Of a DNA stretch of 64,000 nucleotides, positions 26,932 through 35,520 are shown piece after piece. The stretch comes from Marinomonas arctica (lineage in GTDB: Bacteria > Pseudomonadota > Gammaproteobacteria > Pseudomonadales > Marinomonadaceae), in the NCBI RefSeq assembly GCF_003259225.1, contig NZ_QHJF01000017.1:1-64000 (forward strand), written 5' to 3'. A model generated the notes under the pieces. That model was not told where the DNA came from and made no database searches. It was given only the letters and a program-made list of their open reading frames with translations. How positions within the stretch are numbered: the first letter of the stretch is position 1; the number at the start of each line of letters is the position of its first letter. The translations under genes and the position numbers were made by a program.

Positions 26932-29661
26932 CTACAAACGCAACCCGATTGGCAAACTCTCCCCAACTAATGCATTAAGCTCGTCACTATTAATCTCAAT
27001 TTGACTCTCTAAGCGCTCCAGCCATTGAGCGGGACATTTGTCTTTTTTAAGCTTATTAGCCACTTTCTTGCGCAAAGCAACGAGTTTATCGGATTCACCG
27101 ACACTGACTTGACTCATCAAAACCGCCGCTAAACCTGCTTGTTTTCGTTTTTTCCAGTCTTCTTTAAGCACCGTCTCTAAAATGGGAAACAAACTGTCTT
27201 CTGCAATGCGTTGTTCTTGCTTACCACAAAGAAGGTGTCGGGAAGCAATTCGCCCTATCGTCCACCACGCTGTATCCGGCTCAGACGTTTTCTGTAAACG
27301 CTTCAGTAGCCAATCGATCGTGGTGACTTTGTCATCGTTTGATAACCCCTCCAACGCCCCTACCAAGCGAATCAAATCATCGCTGGACTTGGTGGTGAGG
27401 TCTTTCATTTTATCCCGTGAACGTTGTCCTGTGGGCGAATAATATTGGCTAAATTGTTTGAACAAAAGGGTCTGTTGTTCCAAGGTTAACCCACCCGCAA
27501 TGCGACGATATAAGGTCCAATATTGTCCCCAAACTGGCGCTGTATCAAACTGAGCTCCCGCCTTAGTGGCGTTCACTACTTGCTGTACACGAGCCAAATC
27601 ATCCGCTGCACCAAAACCGGGACGCAAACAATAGCCCATTAACTGCAACCACTGGCGCTCATGTTGCGCGCTTTTCGTTCGACCCGATTTTACACTCAGA
27701 AGTTTATCCACTAGGCGACGTGACGTAACAAGGTTCCAGTCGTCTCGATTGCCCAATAATTGATCCAAATCTTGCTTCAGAGATTTCACTAAGTCAGGGT
27801 GTTGCTTTTGACCGGCGCTCGAAAAGCATTTCGTTAAATGCTCTTCAGCCTGTCCCATATTGGCATGCAGTAACCCCCTTTCATCCGCTTGTTCAGAGTC
27901 TTGAGGCGAACTGGCACGAGCGGAAAAATCCAAGCGCCATTGATCTTTCTGATTATTAGCGTTTAACATCACTTGCAAAACACCGACTTCGGTCATTTGC
28001 ACTGACAAGATCACCGACATTTCTTGCGAATCGCTAGTGCCATCCAGTTCTGTCATCAAAGTAGAGATATAATGCAATCCCTCTTGATTACGTACTTTGC
28101 CAATGACACAGTCAAGATGATCGTCAGAGCGATACAAAGGGAATTGTACTTGTTGACCAAGAGTGACAAAGAACTCTTGCTCTAAACGAATGACTTCGCC
28201 TTTTAACGTACCCTTTGGCAAAATGCCGACGAATTGATCCTCGCCAACTTGCAGATACAAACTGTGTGCAACACCGCTTTCAATACGCGTACTGTCACCC
28301 ACCAAGGCATTCAAATACATGGCCGCCCCTTTGGCCACCGCGTCGTTAGGCTCATCCGCGCTACAAGCAAGAATCGGCTTGGCAGACCAAGCATTAAGCT
28401 GTTCTAACAAACGCGCTTTTAACACAGGGCTGTTAAATAAGCCGCCGTTAAATAAAACGGCATCCGGCATAGACGAGCCCGTTGCCGCCTCGATTACGGT
28501 TTTATGCTGCTGTAAAAACGCCGCTAAATGGCGTGTAAAAGCAGGATCCGATTCGTAGGGCAAGCCCAAGGTGTGCATGGCGTAATCGCTCTTTTGCACC
28601 TTGTCATCAAGGCTTACCAAAGGAAAAAAGCCACTACGAATTTGTTCTAATAGGGTGTCTCTCGACACCTCAAACTTTTGTGAACCGCCGATTAAACGAC
28701 TACCACCACCCAGCACGGTAATACTTAATGACTCGGGCGCGTCTTTGCCTAGCAAGGTTTCTTTGGCTTGACGTGTCTGTTGAACCAAAGCGCCTAAGCG
28801 GGTCGCTGACAAGGCAGAAATTTGCTTCGGATCGAGCTGGAACGCCAAGGCTTGATCTAAATTATCGCCCCCCAGCAACAGATGTTCCCCTACCGCGATA
28901 CGCTTAAGCGCCACGCTGGTATTTTTTGTCGATGTCGGCTGAATAGCAACCAAACTAAAGTCACTGGTCCCCCCACCAATATCGACAACCAAAAGCATTT
29001 TTTTATCGGCCAGCGCGGCAAGCCTTTCGTCATTATTAATGTAATGGTAACAAGCCGCTTGTGGCTCTTCTAAAAGGTATAAATCGTTTAGACCAGCCAG
29101 TTTAGCGGCTTCCAGTGTTAATGCTCGCGCCTCTTCGTCAAAAGAAGCTGGCAAGGTTAACGCGATCGTTTGAGACTCTAACGGCGCATCGGCAAAGCGA
29201 TGGTTCCAGCTCTGCTTAATGTGCAATAAGAGCATTTTACTCGCCTCAAGTGGACTGAGCTTTTTAGGGAATTCACTGGCCCATGGCAAAATCGCCGAGC
29301 GACGATCTACTTGACGATGGCTCAACCAGCTTTTCGCACTTTGGATGAGCTGACCAGCTCGACGTTGACCTAAAGCTAATGCCCCAACACCAAGGATTCG
29401 TTCTTTATCGCAATGACGCCATGGCAAAACCGGATCGAGTTTACCCACTTCATCAGACGCCAATACGTAAATGGCACTCGGCAAATAGGTAAATTCTTGC
29501 ACTGAACCATCGACCATCACTTGTGGAATAGACAGCAACTCTGGTTCAGCTTGCTTAGGAAAAGTTCCATCACCATAAATAGGAATGAAGGAGACAACGC
29601 AATTGGTTGTCCCTAAATCAATGCCTACTCGATATTTGTTTTGAAAAGCCGCTTGCGCCAT
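26932..29661 (-). CDS. Long Hsp70-family protein with C-terminal helical extension
   Basis: 909 residues. The N-terminal 530 or so are an Hsp70 ATPase-type region with phosphate-1 GIDLGTTNC (near 13), phosphate-2 VVDIGGGTSDFS (near 225), GGDNLDQAL and an adenosine-site FNGGLFNSP (near 405). The remaining about 350 residues are helical and charged, resembling the DUF3731 domain found with such Hsp70s; they replace the usual substrate lid. Last gene of uup-DUF2760-hsp70-hsp70, 3 bp after the previous gene. ATPase residues look intact; client and co-chaperone are unknown. Confidence 0.8.
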   Translation of the reverse strand: MAQAAFQNKYRVGIDLGTTNCVVSFIPIYGDGTFPKQAEPELLSIPQVMVDGSVQEFTYLPSAIYVLASDEVGKLDPVLPWRHCDKERILGVGALALGQRRAGQLIQSAKSWLSHRQVDRRSAILPWASEFPKKLSPLEASKMLLLHIKQSWNHRFADAPLESQTIALTLPASFDEEARALTLEAAKLAGLNDLYLLEEPQAACYHYINNDERLAALADKKMLLVVDIGGGTSDFSLVAIQPTSTKNTSVALKRIAVGEHLLLGGDNLDQALAFQLDPKQISALSATRLGALVQQTRQAKETLLGKDAPESLSITVLGGGSRLIGGSQKFEVSRDTLLEQIRSGFFPLVSLDDKVQKSDYAMHTLGLPYESDPAFTRHLAAFLQQHKTVIEAATGSSMPDAVLFNGGLFNSPVLKARLLEQLNAWSAKPILACSADEPNDAVAKGAAMYLNALVGDSTRIESGVAHSLYLQVGEDQFVGILPKGTLKGEVIRLEQEFFVTLGQQVQFPLYRSDDHLDCVIGKVRNQEGLHYISTLMTELDGTSDSQEMSVILSVQMTEVGVLQVMLNANNQKDQWRLDFSARASSPQDSEQADERGLLHANMGQAEEHLTKCFSSAGQKQHPDLVKSLKQDLDQLLGNRDDWNLVTSRRLVDKLLSVKSGRTKSAQHERQWLQLMGYCLRPGFGAADDLARVQQVVNATKAGAQFDTAPVWGQYWTLYRRIAGGLTLEQQTLLFKQFSQYYSPTGQRSRDKMKDLTTKSSDDLIRLVGALEGLSNDDKVTTIDWLLKRLQKTSEPDTAWWTIGRIASRHLLCGKQEQRIAEDSLFPILETVLKEDWKKRKQAGLAAVLMSQVSVGESDKLVALRKKVANKLKKDKCPAQWLERLESQIEINSDELNALVGESLPIGLRL

Positions 29662-29664
29662 GTA

Positions 29665-31443
29665 TTAAGACTCCCTAACTTGAAACTCAATCGTCCAACT
29701 TAGGTCAGATTGGGTATCATGTGCTTGCAATAACAGCAATCCCAATTCGGTGACACGCGACGTTAAATACACTCGAACCATCTCACCAGACGAATAATGA
29801 CCCGCATCTAAACGAACCGACAAGGGATTGAGCTCCTCGAGTTGAGCAAGCGAAAAAGCCCCAATAACCTTACCCACGGCATGCGCTTCGCTTATTTTAG
29901 ATTGGAAGAAACGGAAGGTCACACTTTCACCCACCACTAGCGAAAACTCGTTCGGAAGCATCTGCTCTTCTGAGCCTTCTTCTAGCCCAAAAGGAGCGAC
30001 ACAGATCGCATCGACTGGTGGTGCCATACCCGGTATGGCTGGCATTGGACTAGCCACACCAATGTAATAATTAGCCGCCAAACCACTCTTTACTTTAACA
30101 CCGCCTTGCGCTTGCACTTGAGCATAGTAAGTCGCGCCTTTGGCGACCGCGTGATCCAAATGCGATGGCGTCAGCATGGTTAATTCACGGCCACTTAACG
30201 ACTCAGACAACATGGCTGCCAAGCGAGTTTCTAACGTGCTGCGAATCACACTGGCGTTAAACACACCGCCGTTTAACAATACTTTGCTGGGCTTCACATC
30301 ATGCTGTGCTATAAACTCACTGATGTGACGGGTAATCGCTGGATCCCCTTCGTAATCCAAGTTGATCGCACTAAAACCACTGCGCGCTGCTTTTTGAGCT
30401 TGCTCACCCAGTTGCACCTGTGGAAAGAAACCATCGATCAAAAGCTGCTGAACGTCATTTTGTGTCAAGGTCGCTTTGATGCTGTTATTGAACAAACTGC
30501 GACCCCGACTTGGAACGACAACACTGACGTCCTCTAGGTCAGCATTAGACAACAAGCGCTCTTTTGCCTCCCGACAAGCTTGCGTTAAACCGCTGATTTG
30601 CCAAGGTTCGAGATGGGTACCGTTTTGTGCCAGTTGCGCGGCTACATGATAAGTCAGCGTCAGATCCATATTGTCGCCACCAAGCAAAATATGACGACCC
30701 ACTGCCACTCGCTCTAAACCAAGCGCACCCTCTTGTTCAACCACTTGGATTAATGACAGATCCGTGGTACCACCGCCAACATCCACAACCAAAATATGAT
30801 CATTGACGACTAGGCTGTCTGCCCAATTTTGCTGGTCACTCAGCCAAGCGTAAAACGCCGCTAGTGGCTCTTCGATCAAACGGGCACGCAAACCGACTTT
30901 CTCTGCCGCTTGCTCAGTAATGGCGCGAGCTGCAGGATCAAATGATGCGGGTACGGTAATCACAACGGTTTGCTCGGCAATGGGAGCATGAGGAAATTGA
31001 CTCGTCCATGCACTCACCAGATGGGCCAAAAGCGTTTCCGTGACTTGCGCAGGAGACACTTTTTCCACTTCTTCCAGTGCATCCACCGGCAAAACCGCTT
31101 CATCCGCACCGACGCGAGAATGACACAACCAACTCTTCGCACTTTGCACCAATCGACCAGAAGACTTAGCGCCCAATTCACGAGCCAATTGCCCCACAAT
31201 GGACGTCGCTTTACCCCAAGGCAGTAGCAAGTCGCTTTCTAGAAACTCCGTTTTATGAGGAAAATAGACAAACGAAGGCAGTAAGGGTCGAGCATCCACC
31301 TGACCTGCCGCAATAAACTGCGGAATGGCCAATTGCTGAATGCGCCCTACTTGGTTGGTTTCTACCCCAGCTGGATTAGATGGCGAATAATAGACAGCCG
31401 AATGCGTGGTACCCAAGTCGATACCAATGAAATATTGACTCAT
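29665..31443 (-). CDS. Hsp70-family protein (shorter paralogue)
   Basis: 592 residues. Phosphate-1 GIDLGTTHS (near 7), phosphate-2 VVDVGGGTTDLS (near 225), GGDNMDL and adenosine-site LNGGVFNAS are conserved. After the ATPase domain comes only a short beta-rich part (about 460-592) and no standard helical lid, so it is shorter than DnaK (638). Clearly related to its downstream neighbour but divergent. Gaps of 3 bp on both sides make tight co-translation with the DUF2760 gene and the long Hsp70 likely. Confidence 0.82.
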   Translation of the reverse strand: MSQYFIGIDLGTTHSAVYYSPSNPAGVETNQVGRIQQLAIPQFIAAGQVDARPLLPSFVYFPHKTEFLESDLLLPWGKATSIVGQLARELGAKSSGRLVQSAKSWLCHSRVGADEAVLPVDALEEVEKVSPAQVTETLLAHLVSAWTSQFPHAPIAEQTVVITVPASFDPAARAITEQAAEKVGLRARLIEEPLAAFYAWLSDQQNWADSLVVNDHILVVDVGGGTTDLSLIQVVEQEGALGLERVAVGRHILLGGDNMDLTLTYHVAAQLAQNGTHLEPWQISGLTQACREAKERLLSNADLEDVSVVVPSRGRSLFNNSIKATLTQNDVQQLLIDGFFPQVQLGEQAQKAARSGFSAINLDYEGDPAITRHISEFIAQHDVKPSKVLLNGGVFNASVIRSTLETRLAAMLSESLSGRELTMLTPSHLDHAVAKGATYYAQVQAQGGVKVKSGLAANYYIGVASPMPAIPGMAPPVDAICVAPFGLEEGSEEQMLPNEFSLVVGESVTFRFFQSKISEAHAVGKVIGAFSLAQLEELNPLSVRLDAGHYSSGEMVRVYLTSRVTELGLLLLQAHDTQSDLSWTIEFQVRES

Positions 31444-31446
31444 GAG

Positions 31447-32055
31447 TTATACCTCGATTTCAGCTGGCGCTAGAATATTCAGACTGTCAGTGTTGGTGAT
31501 TTTCGGCAAACGTGTTTCGGTCACTTTCCAACCTGGATGAATCAGGGTTCCGGTATATGGACCATCACCTTCCAGACGACCTTCAAGCTTGATCTGTTTT
31601 GCATCGTAACCAGAGGGTACTTCGACACGGCTATTCTCTACCGCTGTATTGACAACATCCATAGACACAACATCGATCGTGAAGTGCTGCTTCAATACTT
31701 TGGCGCAACCCGCGTGGATCTGACGAGACGCCGCCCCCACATCCGCATCGCTATAATCATCAATACTTTCTTGAATGAAGTCGATAAAGCGCGCTTCTTG
31801 TTGCAACAATTGCAATAACTGATGTGCACCGTCCGTGTTGACCGAATCCAAAGCAGGCGCTGCGACTTCGATTTCACGAATCACTTCGACTTCTTCCGTA
31901 ATCACTTTCGGTTCCACTTCGAAGGCAAACTGCTCGCCTTGACCAACCGTTTGACAACGAGCGGCATAATCGCCGCTCCCCATGTATTTAAAAAACTGAC
32001 CAAACGCACCGAAAAAGCGCGGCACAAATGAAACTGGTTTGATTTTATTCGTCAT
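31447..32055 (-). CDS. DUF2760 protein linked to the Hsp70 pair
   Basis: 202 residues, apparently soluble. An N-terminal segment (PRFFGAFGQFFKYMGSGD) is followed by an acidic middle, a helical part rich in Gln/Glu (LLQLLQQEARFIDFIQE) and a beta-rich end (GTLIHPGWKVTETRLP). I recognise the DUF2760 family, which I recall next to such Hsp70 genes. A co-chaperone or substrate adaptor role is inference. It begins 21 bp after uup. Confidence 0.75.
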   Translation of the reverse strand: MTNKIKPVSFVPRFFGAFGQFFKYMGSGDYAARCQTVGQGEQFAFEVEPKVITEEVEVIREIEVAAPALDSVNTDGAHQLLQLLQQEARFIDFIQESIDDYSDADVGAASRQIHAGCAKVLKQHFTIDVVSMDVVNTAVENSRVEVPSGYDAKQIKLEGRLEGDGPYTGTLIHPGWKVTETRLPKITNTDSLNILAPAEIEV

Positions 32056-32057
32056 AA

Positions 32058-32090
32058 TTTACCCGTTTTGCACAGTTTACCCGTTTTGCA
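32058..32090. repeat. Tandem 15-bp direct repeat at the uup stop codon
   Basis: TTTACCCGTTTTGCA occurs at 32058-32072 and again at 32076-32090 (18-bp period). The right copy encodes the last uup codons and stop (CAAAACGGGTAA on the minus strand); the left copy repeats this after the stop, in the spacer ahead of the DUF2760 gene. Confidence 0.85.
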
Positions 32091-34011
32091 TCTCTTCAAG
32101 CTCTAGCCAGCGCTCCATCGCACTTTCAAGCTCTTCTTCTTTATGAGCTAACTTCGCTAAGGTTTTTTGCACAAGATCTGCCTCTCCTGTATAAAATTCA
32201 GGAGCACTTGTCGTGGCATGTAACGCCGCAATATCTGACTCTAACTTGGCTATCGTGGCTGGCATATCGTCAAATTCACGCTGTAATTTATAACTTAGCT
32301 TGGCTTTGGGCTTAGCTTGTGCAGCAGTCGTACTTTGATTTGTTTCTTCTGTTTTTTTCGCGTCAGCTTTGGCTTTTTCTTTTTTGCTTACTACATTGTC
32401 CGTTTGCGATGTGGACTCTGTGGGAAACTTGCCCCCTTGACGAATCCAGTCTTGATAACCGCCAACGTATTCTTTGACTCGGCCTTCGCCTTCAAACGCA
32501 ATCACACTGGTGACAACATTATCTAAGAAAGCACGGTCATGGCTGACCAACAACAAAGTACCTTCGTAATTCATTAGCAGCTCTTCAAGCAATTCTAATG
32601 TTTCCACATCAAGGTCGTTGGTTGGCTCATCCATAATCAGAAGGTTAGCTGGACGGGTAAATAATTTCGCCAGCAGCACACGGTTTCGCTCACCACCAGA
32701 CAAGGCTTTTACAGGTGTTCGAGCACGCTCAGGTGGGAAAAGGAAGTCACCCAAGTAGCCAATCACGTGTTTATTTTGACCATTGATCTCAATAATGTCT
32801 TTGCCTTCGCCGACGTTTTCTGCGACGGTTTGCTCTGGATCAAGTTGCTCGCGCAATTGGTCGAAATACGCTACGTTGAGTTTGGTACCCTGACGAACCG
32901 AACCCGTTTCAGGTTCAAGATCCCCTAATAAAATTTTCAGGAAGGTACTTTTACCGCAACCATTTGGACCAATTAGACCAATACGATCACCGCGATTGAC
33001 CACGAAATCCATCGGTTGCAGGATCACCTTGTCTTCAAAAGAATGTCCGACTTGGGTGAATTCAGCCACCAACTTGCCAGACTTATCTTTGGTTTCAATG
33101 GCCATTTTGGCGTTACCTTGGCGATTGATACGCTCAGAACGCTCTTCACGTAACGCTTTTAGAGCACGAACTCGGCCCTCGTTGCGGGTACGACGTGCTT
33201 TAATGCCTTGTCGAATCCACACTTCTTCTTCTGCCAAACGTTTGTCGAACAAAGCGTTTGCACGCTCTTCCTCTTCAAGCATTTTTTCTTTAAAAGCAAG
33301 AAACGCCGTAATATTACCGCTGAACGAAATCAGGTTACCGCGATCAAGTTCAATAATACGGTTGGCCAATTTTTCCAGGAAACGACGATCGTGGGTAATG
33401 AATAGGATCAACCCTCGGAACTGTTGAAGCTGTTGCTCCATCCACTCTATGGTCGGTACGTCCAGATGGTTGGTTGGCTCGTCGAGCAATAAAACATCTG
33501 GATTCGAAATCAAGGCTTGCGCTAGGATAACGCGACGACGCCAACCACCCGACAGCTCAGACATCAGCTTATCTGCTGGCAAAGCCAAGCGTTGAATCAT
33601 GTGATTGACTCGTTGCTCCAGATCCCAACCTTGAATGCGGTCCAACTCCGTCTGAATATCACTTAATTCGTTCGAATGATCATTTTCGAAGTCTTCTAAT
33701 AACTTAAAATAGCGGCTCATCAATGAATGGGCTTCACCCGCCCCTTCACTAACCACTTCACGGACGGTTTTTTCATTTGCATCAGGCAACTCTTGTGGGA
33801 GCTGTCCAATGGTCATACCGCCTTCTAGACGCACGACACCCTCATCCGGAATTTGCTCGCCTGAAATGACTTTTAACAGCGTGGATTTACCTGCACCGTT
33901 ACGACCGATAATGGCAACACGCTCTCCAGCTTCCGCTGAAAAACTGATTTTTGACAGCAGCGGATTATGCCCAAAAGCAACACTGATCTGTTCTAACGAC
34001 AATAGACTCAT
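32077..34011 (-). CDS. uup: ABC-F ATPase Uup
   Basis: 644 residues with two ABC domains and no membrane part: GRNGAGKST with LSGGWRRRV, and GPNGCGKST with LSGGERNRV. The inter-domain linker (about 235-300) is long and charged, and the C-terminal about 90 residues are a coiled-coil extension after a low-complexity Lys/Ala linker, as in Uup, which acts on ribosomes and affects transposon excision in E. coli. First gene of the operon with the DUF2760/Hsp70 genes. Confidence 0.87.
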   Translation of the reverse strand: MSLLSLEQISVAFGHNPLLSKISFSAEAGERVAIIGRNGAGKSTLLKVISGEQIPDEGVVRLEGGMTIGQLPQELPDANEKTVREVVSEGAGEAHSLMSRYFKLLEDFENDHSNELSDIQTELDRIQGWDLEQRVNHMIQRLALPADKLMSELSGGWRRRVILAQALISNPDVLLLDEPTNHLDVPTIEWMEQQLQQFRGLILFITHDRRFLEKLANRIIELDRGNLISFSGNITAFLAFKEKMLEEEERANALFDKRLAEEEVWIRQGIKARRTRNEGRVRALKALREERSERINRQGNAKMAIETKDKSGKLVAEFTQVGHSFEDKVILQPMDFVVNRGDRIGLIGPNGCGKSTFLKILLGDLEPETGSVRQGTKLNVAYFDQLREQLDPEQTVAENVGEGKDIIEINGQNKHVIGYLGDFLFPPERARTPVKALSGGERNRVLLAKLFTRPANLLIMDEPTNDLDVETLELLEELLMNYEGTLLLVSHDRAFLDNVVTSVIAFEGEGRVKEYVGGYQDWIRQGGKFPTESTSQTDNVVSKKEKAKADAKKTEETNQSTTAAQAKPKAKLSYKLQREFDDMPATIAKLESDIAALHATTSAPEFYTGEADLVQKTLAKLAHKEEELESAMERWLELEEMQNG

Positions 34012-34414
34012 ATCTATCCATATAAAGTAAAAATTTTGTGGCCGTATAGTATCATCCTTCTGAGAGAAGGTTCACCAAAAAACGGTTGAATACACGCTAG
34101 GTTCTTGTTTAATCGAGGGTGAAAAGGATAATTATCCGACGCATTAAGCACTTTAATTAAAATAGCCTTGTTTCATTCTTCTTCGCTATTTTGTTTTTCA
34201 AAGACTTGACCTATAGGCTACCGACAGGTTTTACACTTTATATCGGATAATAAAAAGTCGTTAATAGAGGCACCAAAGTACGCTTACGTTATTCATCCAT
34301 AACGTGTGTAAAGCGCGTGTTAACAATTTTTGAATCAAACCCCTTTATTGATCATTATTTGAGAATATACTGAGCGTAATATAATGATATTTCTTCTGTC
34401 TAATGGAGCATTTA
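34012..34414. other. Divergent intergenic region between uup and RND pump genes
   Basis: About 400 bp, AT-rich, without a supported gene. It must hold both divergent promoters. I could not settle on one for either gene; TTGAGA (near 34359) with a TATAAT 15 bp later is the best plus-strand pair. A short CCTTCTgagAGAAGG dyad lies near 34056-34070. Confidence 0.45.
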
Positions 34415-35509
34415 ATGGATGTAAAAAGTAAGGTAGGGCCGATCACAGCGGTAGTCGTTGCGGCAGCGGCTGTGACATGGATGTGGGTAGGAGGAAATGG
34501 CGTCACGGTCAGTCCAACGGAGCCAACACCAAAAGAAAACACGGTGTCATCACAAACTGCTGAAAGCCAACTTATCTATCCTGTTCAAGCGAAGACCTTA
34601 ACGGCAACATCCATCGAGATGCACTTACCCTTGAGTGGCAAAACTCAAGCCGATGAGACCTTACAACTCATTAACAGCTATCCGGGACGAATAATCAAAC
34701 TGCCGATAGAAAAAGGCCAATTTGTTAAAAAAGGCAGCACCATTGCCCAAATAGACACCCGCACACTAAAAGCTCAGATAGCGCAAGCTGGACTACTGGT
34801 CAAACAAAGGCAATTAGAACTTGAGGGCATCAAAAAGCTCAATGTGCAAAATTTAACATCAAAAGTGAATCTAGCCCAAGCGGAAACCGATCTAGCTTCG
34901 GCTCAAGCAACAGAGAAAGCTTTATTAGTGGATTTGGAAAACGCCACGATTACTGCGCCTTTCACCGGTATATTGAACACTTTAACGGTGCAAGAGGGAC
35001 AAGTTCTTGCAGCGGGGGCTAATATTGGCACATTAATATCCATTAACCCCATTAAAATCAGCGTCAACATCCCACAAAATAAAATCCAACAGGTGACACT
35101 TGGGACACAAGGCAATATTCGCCTTGAATCAGGCTACACAGCCGAAGGTTTTGTTTCTTATATCAGTGCTACAGCGAATGAATCCAGTCGTACGATTACC
35201 GTCGAAATGCAAGTTGATAATCCAGGAAATAACATTCCAGCAGGCTTAACTGCCGCGGTTGAGTTTATTTTAGACGAGCAAAAAGCGCATGCGTTTTCAG
35301 CGGCCCTGCTCACTTTAGACGATGCTGGCAGAACAGCCGTTAAAACCATCGACTTAGACAATCGGGTGGTCATTTTACCGGTTGACATCGTCAAATCAGA
35401 ACGTGATCAAGTTTGGGTACGCGGGCTTCCCGATAATGTAAACATTATTACTGTTGGACAAGGGTTTGTGTCTGCCGGCGATAAAGTTGACGCGCATTAT
35501 CAAAACTGA
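34415..35509 (+). CDS. RND efflux pump periplasmic adaptor (MFP)
   Basis: 364 residues. N-terminal membrane anchor (about 6-25, no lipobox), then barrel-sandwich (lipoyl) halves with GRIIKLPIEKGQFVKKG near 92 and a short alpha-hairpin (QIAQAGLLVKQRQLELEG). Length is typical of HlyD/AcrA-type adaptors. The ATG at 34415 has GGAG 6 bases upstream; an ATG at 34403 overlaps that ribosome site. It starts 402 bp after the divergent uup and is followed by the pump gene 11 bp later. Confidence 0.85.
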   Translation: MDVKSKVGPITAVVVAAAAVTWMWVGGNGVTVSPTEPTPKENTVSSQTAESQLIYPVQAKTLTATSIEMHLPLSGKTQADETLQLINSYPGRIIKLPIEKGQFVKKGSTIAQIDTRTLKAQIAQAGLLVKQRQLELEGIKKLNVQNLTSKVNLAQAETDLASAQATEKALLVDLENATITAPFTGILNTLTVQEGQVLAAGANIGTLISINPIKISVNIPQNKIQQVTLGTQGNIRLESGYTAEGFVSYISATANESSRTITVEMQVDNPGNNIPAGLTAAVEFILDEQKAHAFSAALLTLDDAGRTAVKTIDLDNRVVILPVDIVKSERDQVWVRGLPDNVNIITVGQGFVSAGDKVDAHYQN

Positions 35510-35520
35510 GGAGGCTAAGT

